DNA from: Eublepharis macularius
Taxonomy: Eukaryota; Chordata; Lepidosauria; Squamata; Eublepharidae
DNA length: 64,000 nt
Assembly: GCF_028583425.1 (NCBI RefSeq)
Contig: NC_072791.1
Location: 31,503,368 to 31,567,367, forward strand
Direction: 5' to 3'
Every line of letters starts with the position of its first letter. The stretch's first letter is position 1. Below the pieces are notes generated by a model. That model did not search any database. It was given only the letters and a program-made list of their open reading frames with translations, and was not told the origin of the DNA. The position numbers and the translations under genes are program-made. This document shows positions 9,991 to 20,539 of the stretch, piece by piece.

Positions 9991-12115
9991 TAACAGTCAA
10001 AGATGCGCTCAGATTTCACACTTCTCCAAAGTCAAGCATACACATGAACCTGACTTGCTGTTAGGCTTGTGTGTAGTCTCCTCCCCACTTCCGCTCTCTC
10101 ACTGAGAATCACAGTTGAACATTAGCTCGGGTTCCCTGTGACATACCAGGGGTGCAGGTTAACCAGGGTTGTTCCTTCATGCAAATCAAATGAGATTCTA
10201 ATTTGGAGAAACTCAGTTGGGGGAAAATAATTCCAGCTAACTTGCATGCACCACAGGAAATCAAAGTTAGTTTTTAATCATGATTCTCCATACAAAAAGG
10301 GGGAGAAGCACATGTGCGACCAGCAACATGCCGAGTTCATGTATGTTTTTCCTTTGAGAGTGACATCAGTGTAGGAAGCAACATTACTTGACTTCTGAAC
10401 TGTACCGCTATAATCATCATGTAGCAAGAAACCTTAAGCAGACAAGAAAGTTAAGCAAAAAAGTACATATGTGCTTTAAAAGCACTTGCATTTTTAAATA
10501 ACTTTGCTATATTATAAAAAGCTCCTTAATAAAGATGCACGCTTGATGCAATTTTTAAAAAATGACCTAGTCTCCAGTTGGTTTCACTACCTAAGTTTCT
10601 GTCTAATTACTAAGTGACTAGACCTTTGTGTTTTTTTCTGCCCTGTGATCCAAGCAAGTGAACTGACAACTAGCTAGAAAAAAGCATTGCTGAGTTGCAC
10701 TAAAATTCTTTGATCTGTCACACAATAGGCAACGCTTAGTTGACTGAGGAAAAACAGAAAAAGACTGAGTGGATAAAAGGACAGTTTGGTGAGTGATTAC
10801 AGCATGAAGGCTCATGCCTAGATACTCCAGGTACTCAGTTTTATGTTCAGAATGGATTGTAACATACTTTGACACACCACTGGTGGTAACTTTGTGTGTG
10901 CCGAATCAAGGCACCACAGAGTGCATGCTTCTAAGCACATAAGACATCTTTTAGTTATACTTTTGCAACATCCAGCAAATCCTAGATCTTGAATGCAAAC
11001 TTCAAGCATTGCTTTAAAATTATCCAGCCATATACTTTGGATGCTGGTATGTAAGGGAAAAAAGATGTGCTTAGGAAAAGGCAACAATGAAACTTGGCTG
11101 GTTCACAATTTTCTTGCATGTGATTGGGAAAATGAACATCAGTTGCTGTACAGTTTGCTTATAGGGAAATTTACTCCAATGTAAGCCTTGCTGCTTCAAA
11201 CTACTCCTTCCATGTGAACACACATAAGACTGCTGCCCTGATTTTACTTCGCTAGTTATAACAGGTAGCCACATTCAAAGCAGAGTTGTTTTTCAATTGC
11301 TTGCTAGCAGTACAGTCCTAAATATGAATCGTGGGCACAGTCATGGCACACTGTCACATACAGGGGAGGGGCATGTAACTAGCTGGGAGGTGATTGAAAC
11401 TCCATGCCACCCTCCCTCTGCAAAGAACTCCACTGATGCTTGAAGCACAATTAATGCCTGCTTATTCCGTCTTCGTTAACAGGCTTGGCTTTTCCATGCC
11501 CAGAGTCCCAAGATCAAAGGAGTGTTCTCTTCACTCCTCCTGTTTCTTAGGTCTCCTGAGCCTCTTGCCTCCCCTGTTCACCCCATACTCCATCTGAGCA
11601 CGTCTTTTAAAGTCCTCCCTAACATCAAAACCCACCCCTGGGGCTCTTGTCGAGTCCTCCCCTCCTTTTTGCCCCATAGCCTCTCTTAGTCCTAAGGGAA
11701 CATTCTCTCCACTAATTACTGGGGCTACTGCCAACCCACCTGTGAGTCCCCAGCCACACCCTACCCACTGGCTTGCCCTGGCTGTCTGCCCCACGCCTCC
11801 TGTCTCGGGGACAATTCTCCACACCCTTCACAAGACAACTGGCCCCCTCCTCCTGGCTGCTCCATGCCACTCCTGGCCATGGTGGCAGGAACCTTGACCC
11901 CGCCCAGAAACAAGTGTGTGACTCTGTTTAGGATTGCACTGCATGTCTCTGCATTTGTTCACTGCTCTGGGTGGGCAACTAATTTGTCTAGAAGAGTGGT
12001 GTACAAGCACAGTTGTTGTTGTTCTTGTTATTATCATTATTTAGGAAGTACTGATGTAACCAATTCTCAAATGCATGCAAAGATAATCTTCTGCAAACAA
12101 CCCACAGCAGCATTT
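9991..12115. other. No recognised feature
   Basis: About 2.1 kb of mostly AT-rich sequence, becoming C-rich near 11390-11880. Short frames occur on both strands (for example 10818-11087 minus and 11531-11824 minus) but none resembles a known protein. Fragments near 11308 and 11930 echo the palindromic MITE. Confidence 0.45.
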
Positions 12116-12370
12116 TTAATGATAACAACATTTGATTTATATACCACCCTTCAGGACAACTTAATGCCCACTCAGAGCGGTTTACAAAGTATGTCATTAT
12201 TATCCTCACAACAAAACACCCTGTGAGGTGGGTGGGGCTGAGAGAGCTCCAGAGAGCCGTGACTAGCCCAAGGTCACCCAGCTGGCTTCAAGCGGAGGAG
12301 TGGGGAATCAAACCCAGCTCTCCAGATTAGAGTCCTGCACTCTTAACTACTACACCAAACTGGCTCTCAT
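12116..12370 (-). mobile_element. tRNA-derived SINE, family A, near full length
   Basis: On the minus strand it begins 'gagccagtttggtgtagtag' and continues through 'gtttgattccccactcctc', 'ccagctgggtgaccttggg' and 'cctcacagggtgttttg'. It ends near 'gggtggtatataaatc'. This is the best-preserved family A copy in the window. Confidence 0.85.
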
Positions 12371-13949
12371 AACATTATGTCTGTGAGAAGGGATCAAACA
12401 ATATTGCCCTAGATATTTTTATGGTTAGGGAGTTACTTACAACTTGCTGTGCCAGCTCTTTCCTTCGAGGAAATAACTGTGTGGGCGCTTGCTCTCTTCT
12501 GGAAATAGAAGCAATTTTGACACATCCCTAAAACACTTCTGAGTCTGCAAAATAAGGTACCGCTTAAGTTCCTGTCAAAACACGTACATCCTCCAATATG
12601 TCAGGGGAGAAAACAGGTATGTATGCTCAGTTTACTTAAAATGCATTGGCAATGGAGACGAAGAGATGAGAGTACAGTTGCAAGTGAGTCAATGTCATGT
12701 AGTGCGATGGTATCACAGCCCAGGCCACCCTACCCTAGAGGAAGAGGGAGTGGAGCCTCCCGGGACACAGCCCTAAGGAAGGTAGCCATCCACTGAAAAA
12801 GCTGCAAAGAAAACCAAGTGGGTTGTCAACAGCAAGAGAGGAGCAGTCAAAAGGAAGGCCCACCAGTAACAGCTCCCTATGGAGGAGAGGATTCCTCTGG
12901 AGTAAAGGCATCCTTGACAGGAAAGTCTTGCTCCAGGGTAGGAGCAGGGAAATAGGAGCTGGGAAGAGCCAGAAGAAAGTATCTCAAGCAAGGGATACCT
13001 GTGTGAAGGAGGCTGCATTACACGGCCTCCGGGAGAGAATGAAGGATCTCAGTATGCTGCCACCATCCGTGTGATGTTAGATTTCTGGAGTGCAGGCTGA
13101 ACACCGAAATAACCCTTCTCTGCTGTTTTCCACACGGGGACAGGTGTGGGTAGTTTTTGCTGCAGCTGCGAATACCGTGCAGCAGTGCCAGGGCTTCTGC
13201 ACAGCAGGTTTCACTGGTAGTTGTTTTTTAATGGTGATTGAATAGTGTTATACTGATACACTGCTATATCAAAATATGCATCAGGTTCCCTGAATTCCCA
13301 GATTTTTTTTTTAAAGTAAATATCTAGCCCTTCAGTTGTGGGGATATGCTTTTTTTCATCTATCTCTACTAGGAAAGGGGCTAGATACTTACTTTTTAAA
13401 AATGAAACCTGGGAATTCACGGAACCTGATTTGGGATAATGGTATATTAATATAAAGGACTTATTTTTAAAAAGAAAAACCCTCTGGATTAGGGAGAAAA
13501 AATACTTACTGCTGCTGGGCGGGGGGCAGGAAAATCCAAACTTTCCCACTCACATGGTAGCCATCCAGATTTACTGCGATCTTTCCCAAAATTCTGGAGC
13601 AAAGCAAGCTTGAGAAAGATTGGAGGAAAACTAAAGATACCCTGGGAGGTACACAAATGCATCACACTGCTGTGAGGAAGCAGGAAACACGCCCCCCCCT
13701 TCCCAACGGCATCAAACTTGGGGCAAATGACAGGTGCAGAAACACCTTCTGTATCAAAACCTTGGAGAGCAAGCTGTGTAAACTCTCTAAAAGACGAGTC
13801 TATGAGAAAAATTACTTTCCTTGTCTTGGGCAGTCTCAGAGCATTTGTAGAGTGCAGGAGAAAATGCTTAGTAGGGCTTCTCTGTTAAAAAGAATAGAGT
13901 TTGTTTAGGTGTTAAAAGTAATGTGTACTGGAATAGGTACCTCTGCTTG
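12371..13949. other. No recognised feature
   Basis: Moderately GC-rich at 12700-13100, AT-rich after that. Short frames (12823-13074, 13211-13549 minus) are unsupported. Part of 12700-13060 could belong to the degenerate retroelement to its right, but I see no LTR. Confidence 0.4.
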
Positions 13950-14190
13950 AGAGGTAACATGGTGTAGTAGTTAAAGCATCAGACTAGGATCTGGGAGGCC
14001 CACGTTCGAATCCCAACTCTACCAAGGAAGCTTGCTGGGCAACCTTGGGCCAGACACACTCTCCGCCTAACCTATCACACAGTGCTATTGTGATAATAAA
14101 ATGGAGGACAGGACAACAGTGTAAGTTGCTTTGAGTCCCCTCTGGGGAGAAAGGCAGGATATAAATGGAGAATAAATTTACAGCATAAAT
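13950..14190 (+). mobile_element. tRNA-derived SINE, family A variant
   Basis: Head 'taacatggtgtagtagtta' with a good B-box-like 'cgttcgaatccc'. It continues through 'caaccttgggcca' to 'ctggggagaaaggcaggat' and 'ataaatgga' with an AATAAATT tail. The orientation is +. Confidence 0.8.
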
Positions 14191-14870
14191 AATTCTTATG
14201 CAAAAAGTAACTGCAAAAAAGAAAGATTAAAACCAGTTGTGATGTTCCCCAAGGTCTCAAAGGAGGGGCAACACTCATACTTCAGGCGGCCATTCCCTTG
14301 TCTCATCATCAGCCCACCCGTGCCAGCGTTGCCTGACTTTACTTCCCCATGAGTCCCCCCATCCTGTGGCAGCTGCAGAGCAGGCTCTCCCAGGCTGACA
14401 ACCTGGCAGGATAGATGCTAGAGAGGCAGGGTGTCGGGCAGGTGGGTACTACCTTGGTGGGCTGTTGCTGTCTGGTCCTGGCCAGCTGTGCCTCTGGTCT
14501 CACTTGCTGCTCTTGGCTCCCTGGGACATCCACATTCTTCTTGGACCCCACTCTGGGTCTGGGGGTTTGGCACCTTCTTTCAAGTACATCTCTGCGGGTT
14601 GCCTCCTCCATGTGCCAGTCATGCTGCTGCCTCAGCTATCTCGGCCGCCTTTTGCACACTGCTTTCCTTGCTCCTTCCTCTGCTGCCCACCTCTCCATCG
14701 GCTGGGTGTCCCTCTTTTAAAGCACATGCCTCCTGACCTTGGCCATGCCACTCTGATGGTGTGCCAGGTGCCTCGTGACCACACACACCTCTCCTAAAGG
14801 TATTGGTGCTCCCTTCCACCTGTGCATGCCACTGTGACGAGAAGTCTGCTTTAGAGTGTCCCGAGCCTGC
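14191..14870. other. GC-rich stretch beside a broken retroelement
   Basis: Several overlapping frames are open here on both strands because of composition, and none resembles a known domain. On the minus strand it lies directly downstream of the gypsy RNase H fragment, so it may be the decayed 3' part of that element. Confidence 0.35.
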
Positions 14871-15915
14871 TCAATGAAGGACTGTGAACGTGTAAGGCTG
14901 TTGTGCTAACATCCACCACTGGACCCATTCATTGTACTGGCCCTGATCTTTCATCCAATGCAGTGCTGCATGGTCGGTTCCTAGGGTGAAAGGGTTGCAG
15001 AGTAAGTAATAGCGCAGTGACGTGATGGCCCATTTCACTGCCAGGGCCTCCTTTTCCATTGCTGAGTAGGCCCTTTCCCTGGGGAATAATTTCCTACCGA
15101 GGAATGGGATAGGGTGTTCTCGCCCCTCATGTGTCTGAGCCAGTACTGCCCCTAGCCCATTCTCAAGGCATCTTGGGATGTGCTAAATCAGGCCCCTGCA
15201 GCACCAAGGGGTTGGTCAGAATCCCGACTATTTGATGCACCGGATCCCAAGGGACTGGCTCCAAAAACCCCTCCTTCAAAAGGTCAGACAAGGGGGCTGT
15301 CCAGGTTGCAAAGTGTGGGCCAAAGCAGCTGTAATAACCCACTAATTCCAGTAGTTGGCAGACATGTTTCTTGAACGCTGGGCAGGGGAAATTCTGTAGG
15401 GCTTTCGCTTTGCTGTTCACCGGTCTTACCTCTCCTCCTCCCACAAAATGACCCAGGTATTGCAGGGTGCCCCGGTCCAGATGACATTTCCGTGCATTCA
15501 GGTGCAACCTCATTTGCCCAATGACTGAGAACACAGCCTCCAGATGCTGCAGGTGTTCGTTCCACATTCTGCTGGACACCACCACATCATCAATGTATGC
15601 CAACGCAAACCACTGGCAGGGACTCAACAGCCTGTCCACAAGCTGCTGAAATGTGGCAGCCGCCCCGTGCAACCCAAAGGGTGTGGTCATAAACTGAAAC
15701 AGGCCCCAGGGTGTCGCAAAGGCTGTCTTTTCTTTGTCCCGAGTTCGCAGCAGTACCTGCCAGTAGCCCTTGGTCACGTCCAGCATAGAGGTATCGGGCT
15801 TCCCCCAAACATTCCAGCAGATGGGGAATGTGGGCCATGGGGTAGGCATCGAATCAGGATACCTTATGGATGCCTCTGAAGTCCTATGACTACAGATTAA
15901 CAATGAAACTACCAT
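14871..15915 (-). pseudogene. Ty3/gypsy-type pol fragment (RT and RNase H), broken
   Basis: The minus-strand frame 15915-15163 encodes a reverse transcriptase. Visible motifs are MLDVTKGYWQV, a TPFGLHGAAATFQ motif and the catalytic box YIDD, then a connection segment with LGHFVGGGEVRPV. A second frame, 15059-14871, continues into the RNase H region (MEKEALAVKW, DHAALHWM). The two lie in different frames. The segment joining them has lost the expected first catalytic Asp motif, so this copy is dead. There is no protease, integrase or LTR next to it. Ty3/gypsy elements copy their RNA into DNA before integrase-mediated insertion. The RT assignment is firm; the subfamily is not determined. Confidence 0.85.
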
Positions 15916-16129
15916 CTGAAACTATCGCAGAGGCAGGTTAAATTGAAAGAGGGTGACTGTTCCAAGGTCACTTAGTGAGTTTCATGGCTGCCTAGAGACT
16001 GACCTCAAATCTTCTAAGCTTACACCCTCTAAAAGAAACCAAGGATGAGATGCAAACTTGCCATTTGCAGTTCAGTCTTGCCCCTATGGTTCAAGGCAGG
16101 CCACTCTCTCCAGGCTTTTGAGGGAGGAG
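15916..16129. other. No recognised feature
   Basis: Short interval containing a degraded SINE-like piece ('ggtcacttagtgagtttcatgg' region). Too diverged to call. Confidence 0.3.
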
Positions 16130-16376
16130 TTCCATCTTTTAAAGTTGTTTACTTGGGCTGCCTAAGCTTCTAGCCCGAGGAGTGTTTTATGACTCTCATT
16201 TTAGGTGGTTGAATGTTGTTTTACAGTCTTTTTATGCCCCTGTCTTGTTTTTAAGGTTTGTTTTAAAGAACTGGTAATTCTTGGTTTTTAAAATAACTTT
16301 TGTTATGTTATTTTTACTTTGTGAGCTGCCTTAAGCAGTTCTCTAGAAAGGCAGCATATAAATTTTCTAAATAAAT
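16130..16376 (+). mobile_element. LINE 3' end (L2/CR1-like)
   Basis: Ends with 'tgagctgccttaagcag', 'ttctctagaaaggcagc', 'atataaattttctaaataaa'. This is the standard tail of a squamate non-LTR element, and no coding part is left. Confidence 0.6.
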
Positions 16377-16464
16377 ATGTCTCTCCCCCGCCCCCCATCT
16401 ACAATATAGGGGGAAATAGTATTGACTTACCTTACAGGATTATGATAGCATCTAAAATAGGGGA

Positions 16465-16640
16465 GAGGGTGTGCCTCAATGGGAAAGCATACAGAAGGTC
16501 CCACATTCAGTTCTTGGCATGTCTAGTTAAAGGATCTCAGATGGGAGAAGCTGGGACAGGCTTTTCTTTGTCTTAGACGCTGGAAAGCTGCTGCCAATCA
16601 CAGGGGTAACAGTCAATACTGTGCGATACATTCGAATGAC
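16465..16640 (+). mobile_element. SINE family B, degraded
   Basis: 'gtgcctcaatgggaaagc', 'cagaaggtcccacattc' and 'ggaaagctgctgccaatc' match the family B body. The head has small deletions. Confidence 0.65.
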
Positions 16641-17224
16641 AGCAATTCCCAAATGTGCTCATTACTCTCCAATGGCCTCCTCGTTTTATTTATTTTAACG
16701 GATATCTCTTCCTCCCTCCAACTGTTCAAGGAAAAGAGGCTTCTCTACTAGGCAGCAGTGAAAGAAGACTGGTAAGAACAAAACAATAGAGGAAGGATCT
16801 TTGCAGAGACGGTTGCAATGCTCTTCAATGCATCTGACAAAGTTAGCTTTACCTTGTCAGAAGCTTATCTCCGCATATGCGTTAGTGTACTGCCAAAATT
16901 GATTTGGGGGGGGAGGGGGGATAATGAATGTGTATGTGACTCGGTTGCGGACTGGAGCTCTCTGCAACCCAGTATACAGCGTGATGTTCTATAGGATCTG
17001 CTACCTCCCATTGTGTTCAATTAGGCCTGCTCTTGAGGAAGGGTGAACAGCAAGACGTTGCAAATTTAGGCTGCATCCGCATCTCATGAGATATTGTTGT
17101 GCTACAGAGACCATTCCTGACTGGCCTGCTTGTCTGCAACAAGACAATCTGGTCGTGAATGGCTGCTGCAGCACAACAGCTCACAAAGTGTGGAGGCAGC
17201 CTTGGACCACAACCCTACAGACAA
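16641..17224. other. No recognised feature
   Basis: A G-rich run lies at about 16904-16920. No gene or repeat is recognised. Confidence 0.45.
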
Positions 17225-17345
17225 AGGGAGCTTTGACTCTCAAAAGCTTATATCCTTGAAAAACCTTGTTGGTCTCTAAGGTGCCACAGGACCCAATCCC
17301 AGATGTTCTACCGCAGACCAACAAGTCTACAGACCTGCAACCCTA
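17225..17345. repeat. Foldback repeat, half copy
   Basis: 'gactctcaaaagcttatatcc', 'cttgttggtctctaaggtg' and 'ccacaggacccaatccc' match the right arm of the foldback family. Confidence 0.65.
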
Positions 17346-17708
17346 CTCATCTTTTACGTAGAGGATCTCATGCCATAGAGCCTCTCTACACCAGACGCCT
17401 CTGTTTGTCAAATGTACAGAGATGCCATGTTAGTCAGGAAGCGCAGTTTTAAAAGACAGAGCTGGCGGAAAGCACTCTTCACAGTGTTTGTTAATTTCAT
17501 CTTCACCTCCTGGAAGGCTCTGTCAATTTCACCTCTCCAGTCTAAACTGTGTGGGATGGCAACCAAAGGGCAGTGAAGAGTGGAAATGGGCTGGAGCTGC
17601 CTTCCAGAGCCAGGGCTTGGACCAGGAATTTCCCTTCTGGCATTTCACAGCCCCTTCACACAGCTCCAGTGTACAGCAAAACCTTTGCTGGGCCAATGGC
17701 TCTGTCTT

Positions 17709-18000
17709 TTTAAACTACCCCCCTCTAACATTGCATCTCCTGACACGTGTTCTTCAATGTGTTTTAAACTACCCCCGTCTAACATTGCATCAAGAAGAGG
17801 CTGGATGAATACTTGTCAGAGATGCTTTAGGCTGATCCTGCACTGGGCAGGGGGTTGGACTAGATGGTCTGTATGGCCCCTTCCAACTCTATGATTCTAT
17901 GATCTCCTGACACGTGTTCTTCAATGTGTTTTAAACTACCCCCATCTAACATTGCATCTCCTGACACGTGTTCTAACATTGCACTCCTGACACGTGTTCT
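17709..18000. repeat. Short minisatellite with repeated ACACGTGT boxes
   Basis: A unit of about 54 bp (aactaccccc, tctaacattgcatc, tcctgacacgtgttcttc, aatgtgtttta) is repeated about three and a half times. Four ACACGTGT palindromes start at 17743, 17910, 17964 and 17990. The second unit is interrupted by a CR1 end. The array lies about 0.5-0.9 kb upstream of the CpG-island promoter. ACACGTGT contains the CACGTG E-box bound by bHLH-zip factors such as USF, MYC and MITF; function here is unproven. Confidence 0.75.
17792..17902 (+). mobile_element. CR1 LINE 3' end inserted in the minisatellite
   Basis: Contains 'gaggctggatgaatac', 'gggttggactagatggtc', 'ccttccaactctatgattc' and ends in the CR1-type octamer-like repeat 'attctatga'. 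It splits one minisatellite unit: the sequence gcatc on its left rejoins tcctgacacg on its right. Confidence 0.85.
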
Positions 18001-18062
18001 TCAACACCTGCGAAAGCAGGGAGGGCGGAATATAAATGTAATAAATTAAATGTCTCCTGTAG

Positions 18063-18210
18063 AGAGCAAGATTCGGGTCCAGTAACACTTTAAAGACTAA
18101 ATTTCCAGGGTATGAGCTTTGACTCTCGGAAGCGTATCCCCTGGAAATCTAGTTGGTCTTTAAGGTGCTACTGGACCCAAATCTTGCACTTCTACTACAG
18201 ACCAGCAGGC
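18063..18210. mobile_element. Foldback repeat, complete copy
   Basis: The left arm 'gcaagattcgggtccag' to 'ctttaaagactaa' is the near-perfect reverse complement of the right arm 'ttggtctttaaggtgc' to 'ggacccaaatcttgc', with a loop of about 60 bp. It has no coding capacity. At least six partial copies occur elsewhere in the window. Confidence 0.7.
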
Positions 18211-18652
18211 TACCCACCTGAAGCGATGCATTTTAGTTTCACTTTAGCTCTCTTTGTGTTTCCTGTTTTATATGCATCCTCCTCCACTTAGGATCATAGC
18301 GATGGGCTCTTCAAACTGAATTCGCTGCCATTGTCAGATTGCTAGAAAACTATTGTTCCAGGTAGAGACCTTTAGAGCACCACTGGACGTCATGATAATC
18401 TTAAAGAGTGATATAGAAAGCCGTTCAATGCTGCGAGATATTTTCCATTGCTGTATTGCAAAAAAGGTACCGCCGGTATCTTTCTGCGGGTCTCTGTCCG
18501 CAATGCCCCCGAGCAGTCGCGCGCCGACCCGTTCAGCCCCGTCCAGTCCACTGCGGACCACGTGTCCCGAGCGCTACCGCGCAGACTCCCCGCTGGCCCC
18601 TCCCCTCCCTCTCCCCCCCTCCCCCGAGCGAGTCTGGCCGGAGCTTCGGATC

Positions 18653-18663
18653 AAAATGGCGGC
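18653..18663 (+). promoter_or_regulatory. YY1-type motif at the expected start region
   Basis: AAAATGGCGGC matches the YY1 core (AAnATGGCGGC) that often sits just downstream of transcription starts in TATA-less vertebrate promoters. Its ATG also opens the first upstream frame. Confidence 0.6.
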
Positions 18664-18724
18664 CGCGAGAGCGGCCGGAGCAGACCGAGGAGGGGGTGGT
18701 AGCGGCGGCCGGGGGAGCCGCTGA
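18656..18724 (+). CDS. Upstream ORF 1 in BTBD7 leader (22 codons)
   Basis: ATG in good context (A at -3, G at +4). It encodes a short Ala/Gly/Arg-rich peptide that stops before the exon 1 donor. It is included in the mRNA only if transcription starts upstream of 18656. It is more likely regulatory than a functional peptide. Confidence 0.35.
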   Translation: MAAARAAGADRGGGGSGGRGSR

Positions 18725-18757
18725 TTCGGGCCGGCGCTGAGAGCCCAGCCGGGAGCT

Positions 18758-18784
18758 ATGGAGGCTCGGGGCGGCGGCGGCTGA
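18758..18784 (+). CDS. Upstream ORF 2 in BTBD7 leader (8 codons)
   Basis: ATG with G at -3 and +4, reading MEARGGGG then stop, 11 bases before the donor. It is a minimal upstream frame that scanning ribosomes would meet in the leader. Confidence 0.35.
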   Translation: MEARGGGG

Positions 18785-19250
18785 AAGGGAGCGCGGTGAG
18801 TGGAAAGCGGCGGGCGAAAGTCGCGCTCCCGGGGAGTGTGCGAGTGTTGGGGGTCCCTGGCCCCATGGAGCCTGCCCCGCACCCGGCCTGTGGCGCTGTG
18901 GGGCGGCCCCGGCCCCTTTCGGCCGTCCCGGCGGGTTGGGACTCTGAGGAGCGCCTTTTCCTGCCCCTCCCTTGTAGTGTTTGTGTTGTGGGAGTTGCTG
19001 CTTCACAACCCAAACAAGGTGCTGGGGGGGGGGGCAGGCGACAGGCACCCCCAGCCTCGGGGCTCCGGGCGCTGCGCGGCTTCCCTGGCCCCTCTCCCAC
19101 TTCTTCCCCAGGTGTTGCGCTCCCGGCCGCCTCTCCTCCTCCTGGCTGCTGCTTCGACTCGCCTCTCGCCGAAGTTCACCTTCGGTTTGCCCTGCGCTCC
19201 CTTCCCGCGCAGAGGCTGGCCGCTTCCTAAATCTTTCTCGCCCCCATGAA

Positions 19251-19659
19251 CTAAACTTACGTGAGGACTCTTTCCTCCTCTCTCCCACCTTCCGCTTTCT
19301 AGTCGCCTGCTATTCAGCTGCTGGAGGACGGGCTGTTGTCAGGCATTGGGGTTTGCTCTCTTGCTCGTACAACTTGGGATAGGGGAGAACTCGCCCCCCA
19401 AAGATATACCAACTGCATGCAGAACCTTTGTTGGGTAGACGAGCAAAGGGCTGGGGGAGAGGGGGGATATGTGGCTTGTGTGCTGATGTGTCAACACACA
19501 CACGCACCCCTCCCCTTGCATGCTTTCTATTCATGTGTGGATTTCATGTGACAACCTTGGAGAAGTCAGTACTTCTCAGTCACCATTTGTGTACACCGTA
19601 GATTCAGATTTATACTGATCTACTTCTCAGGGTAGTTTCAGGTGGGTATTGGCCTGCAG
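19251..19659. other. Start of intron 1, no feature
   Basis: GC content falls away here. A short (CA)n lies at about 19493-19504. No coding sequence is supported. Confidence 0.45.
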
Positions 19660-19802
19660 TAGAAGAGTAAGATTCAGGTCCAATAGCACCTTAAAGAACA
19701 ACTATATTTCCAGAGTATAGGCTTACCAGAGTCATAGCTCCCAAAGGACCAATTTGGTTGGTTTTTAAGGTGCAACTGGACTCAAATCTTGCTCTGCTGC
19801 TT
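19660..19802. mobile_element. Foldback repeat, complete copy
   Basis: 'agagtaagattcaggtcc' to 'caccttaaag' at the left is mirrored by 'ttttaaggtgcaactgg' to 'caaatcttgctct' at the right. It has the same structure as 18063-18210, so the two copies flank the BTBD7 promoter. Confidence 0.7.
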
Positions 19803-20276
19803 CTCAGGGGTGTGAGAATGGATGATGCATTGTAAAGTTTGTGGCATGCAGCTCTGTATTTACCTTGGGGTGAGTTCATCCCTTAAACAGGTAGCTGTGA
19901 CTTTCCCTAGTGAATCCACATGATTTCTCTTATATGCATGATACATTAATAGTTTAAGTTATTTAGATAGAATCTTTGGTAGCCCTTCTGCAGGAACACC
20001 CACCAGCTTTCTTGTCTGGCAGCACTGTCTTTTAAGACTGATGAGTTCAAACAGATCTTTGGGGAGCTTAGCTTCGGTATCTGGGAAAGTCGTAAATGGA
20101 TTTTTGGATGTCTGTGGAATGCATAGGGGGCTTACTGTATAGTGTTTTATGTACCATGTCTATTTCATGATTATTAGCTGTCTGGGGCTCTGATTAAAAA
20201 AGAGATGGACTCAGTAAACTGAAAGCTCTCTTAGTTAAGTGGCTAGATGTAATTTACTGTGTGCCATGTAGTAACC
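19803..20276. other. No recognised feature
   Basis: AT-rich intronic sequence with no recognised repeat. Confidence 0.45.
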
Positions 20277-20539
20277 CACTGGTTCTCAAACTTTTGATGT
20301 GTACTGTATTGGAATGTGCTTGCAAAGTAACTCAATAAAAAACAGGAATCTCACATCACTTAACACAACATTAATATTCTATTTGTCATGTTTAACATTT
20401 CTAAATATATCATATTGCTGAGCAGTACACTGTATTTCTTGGCCGCTTTGCACACCATGCAGATACAAACCCAAGTTTGCTTCCAAGCCTTCCAGTTCCC
20501 CCCCATTCCTTCTCTTCCCTCCTGGCCTTATGATCCACT

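Larger units (their letters stand above)
18600..18795 (+). other. BTBD7: BTBD7 exon 1 (non-coding; 5' end approximate)
   Basis: GC-rich sequence ends in ...GCGCG followed by GTGAGT at 18796-18801, a consensus splice donor. The transcription start cannot be fixed from sequence; I place it loosely near 18600-18650 beside the YY1-like motif. The exon carries two short upstream frames, 18656-18724 and 18758-18784, and no long coding frame continuing into exon 2. The assignment to BTBD7 rests on strand, the donor, the position upstream of exon 2 and the human arrangement, where the first exon is also non-coding. Confidence 0.6.
18450..19250. promoter_or_regulatory. CpG-island promoter of BTBD7, probably shared with UNC79
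   Basis: This is the only long GC- and CpG-rich stretch in the window apart from the DIRS element. It is TATA-less, with CT-rich tracts at 18600-18625 and a YY1-type ATGGCGGC motif. It contains an exon with a consensus donor at 18796. In mammals the BTBD7 and UNC79 starts lie within a few hundred bases, head to head. I infer the same bidirectional arrangement here, with UNC79 leaving to the left on the minus strand. The many long GC-rich open frames on both strands are composition artefacts. Confidence 0.75.

Noticed and set aside
11531..12226. Frames of 97-120 codons on both strands
   Set aside because: Composition-driven in C-rich sequence and partly within a SINE; no similarity to known proteins.
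13950..14010. A tRNA gene
   Set aside because: A- and B-box-like text is present, but it runs directly into a SINE body and does not fold as a full tRNA.
18353..19382. Long overlapping open frames on both strands (up to about 250 codons)
   Set aside because: They lie in the CpG island, are Pro/Arg/Gly/Ser-rich in all frames, and match no protein. GC-rich DNA has few stop codons.
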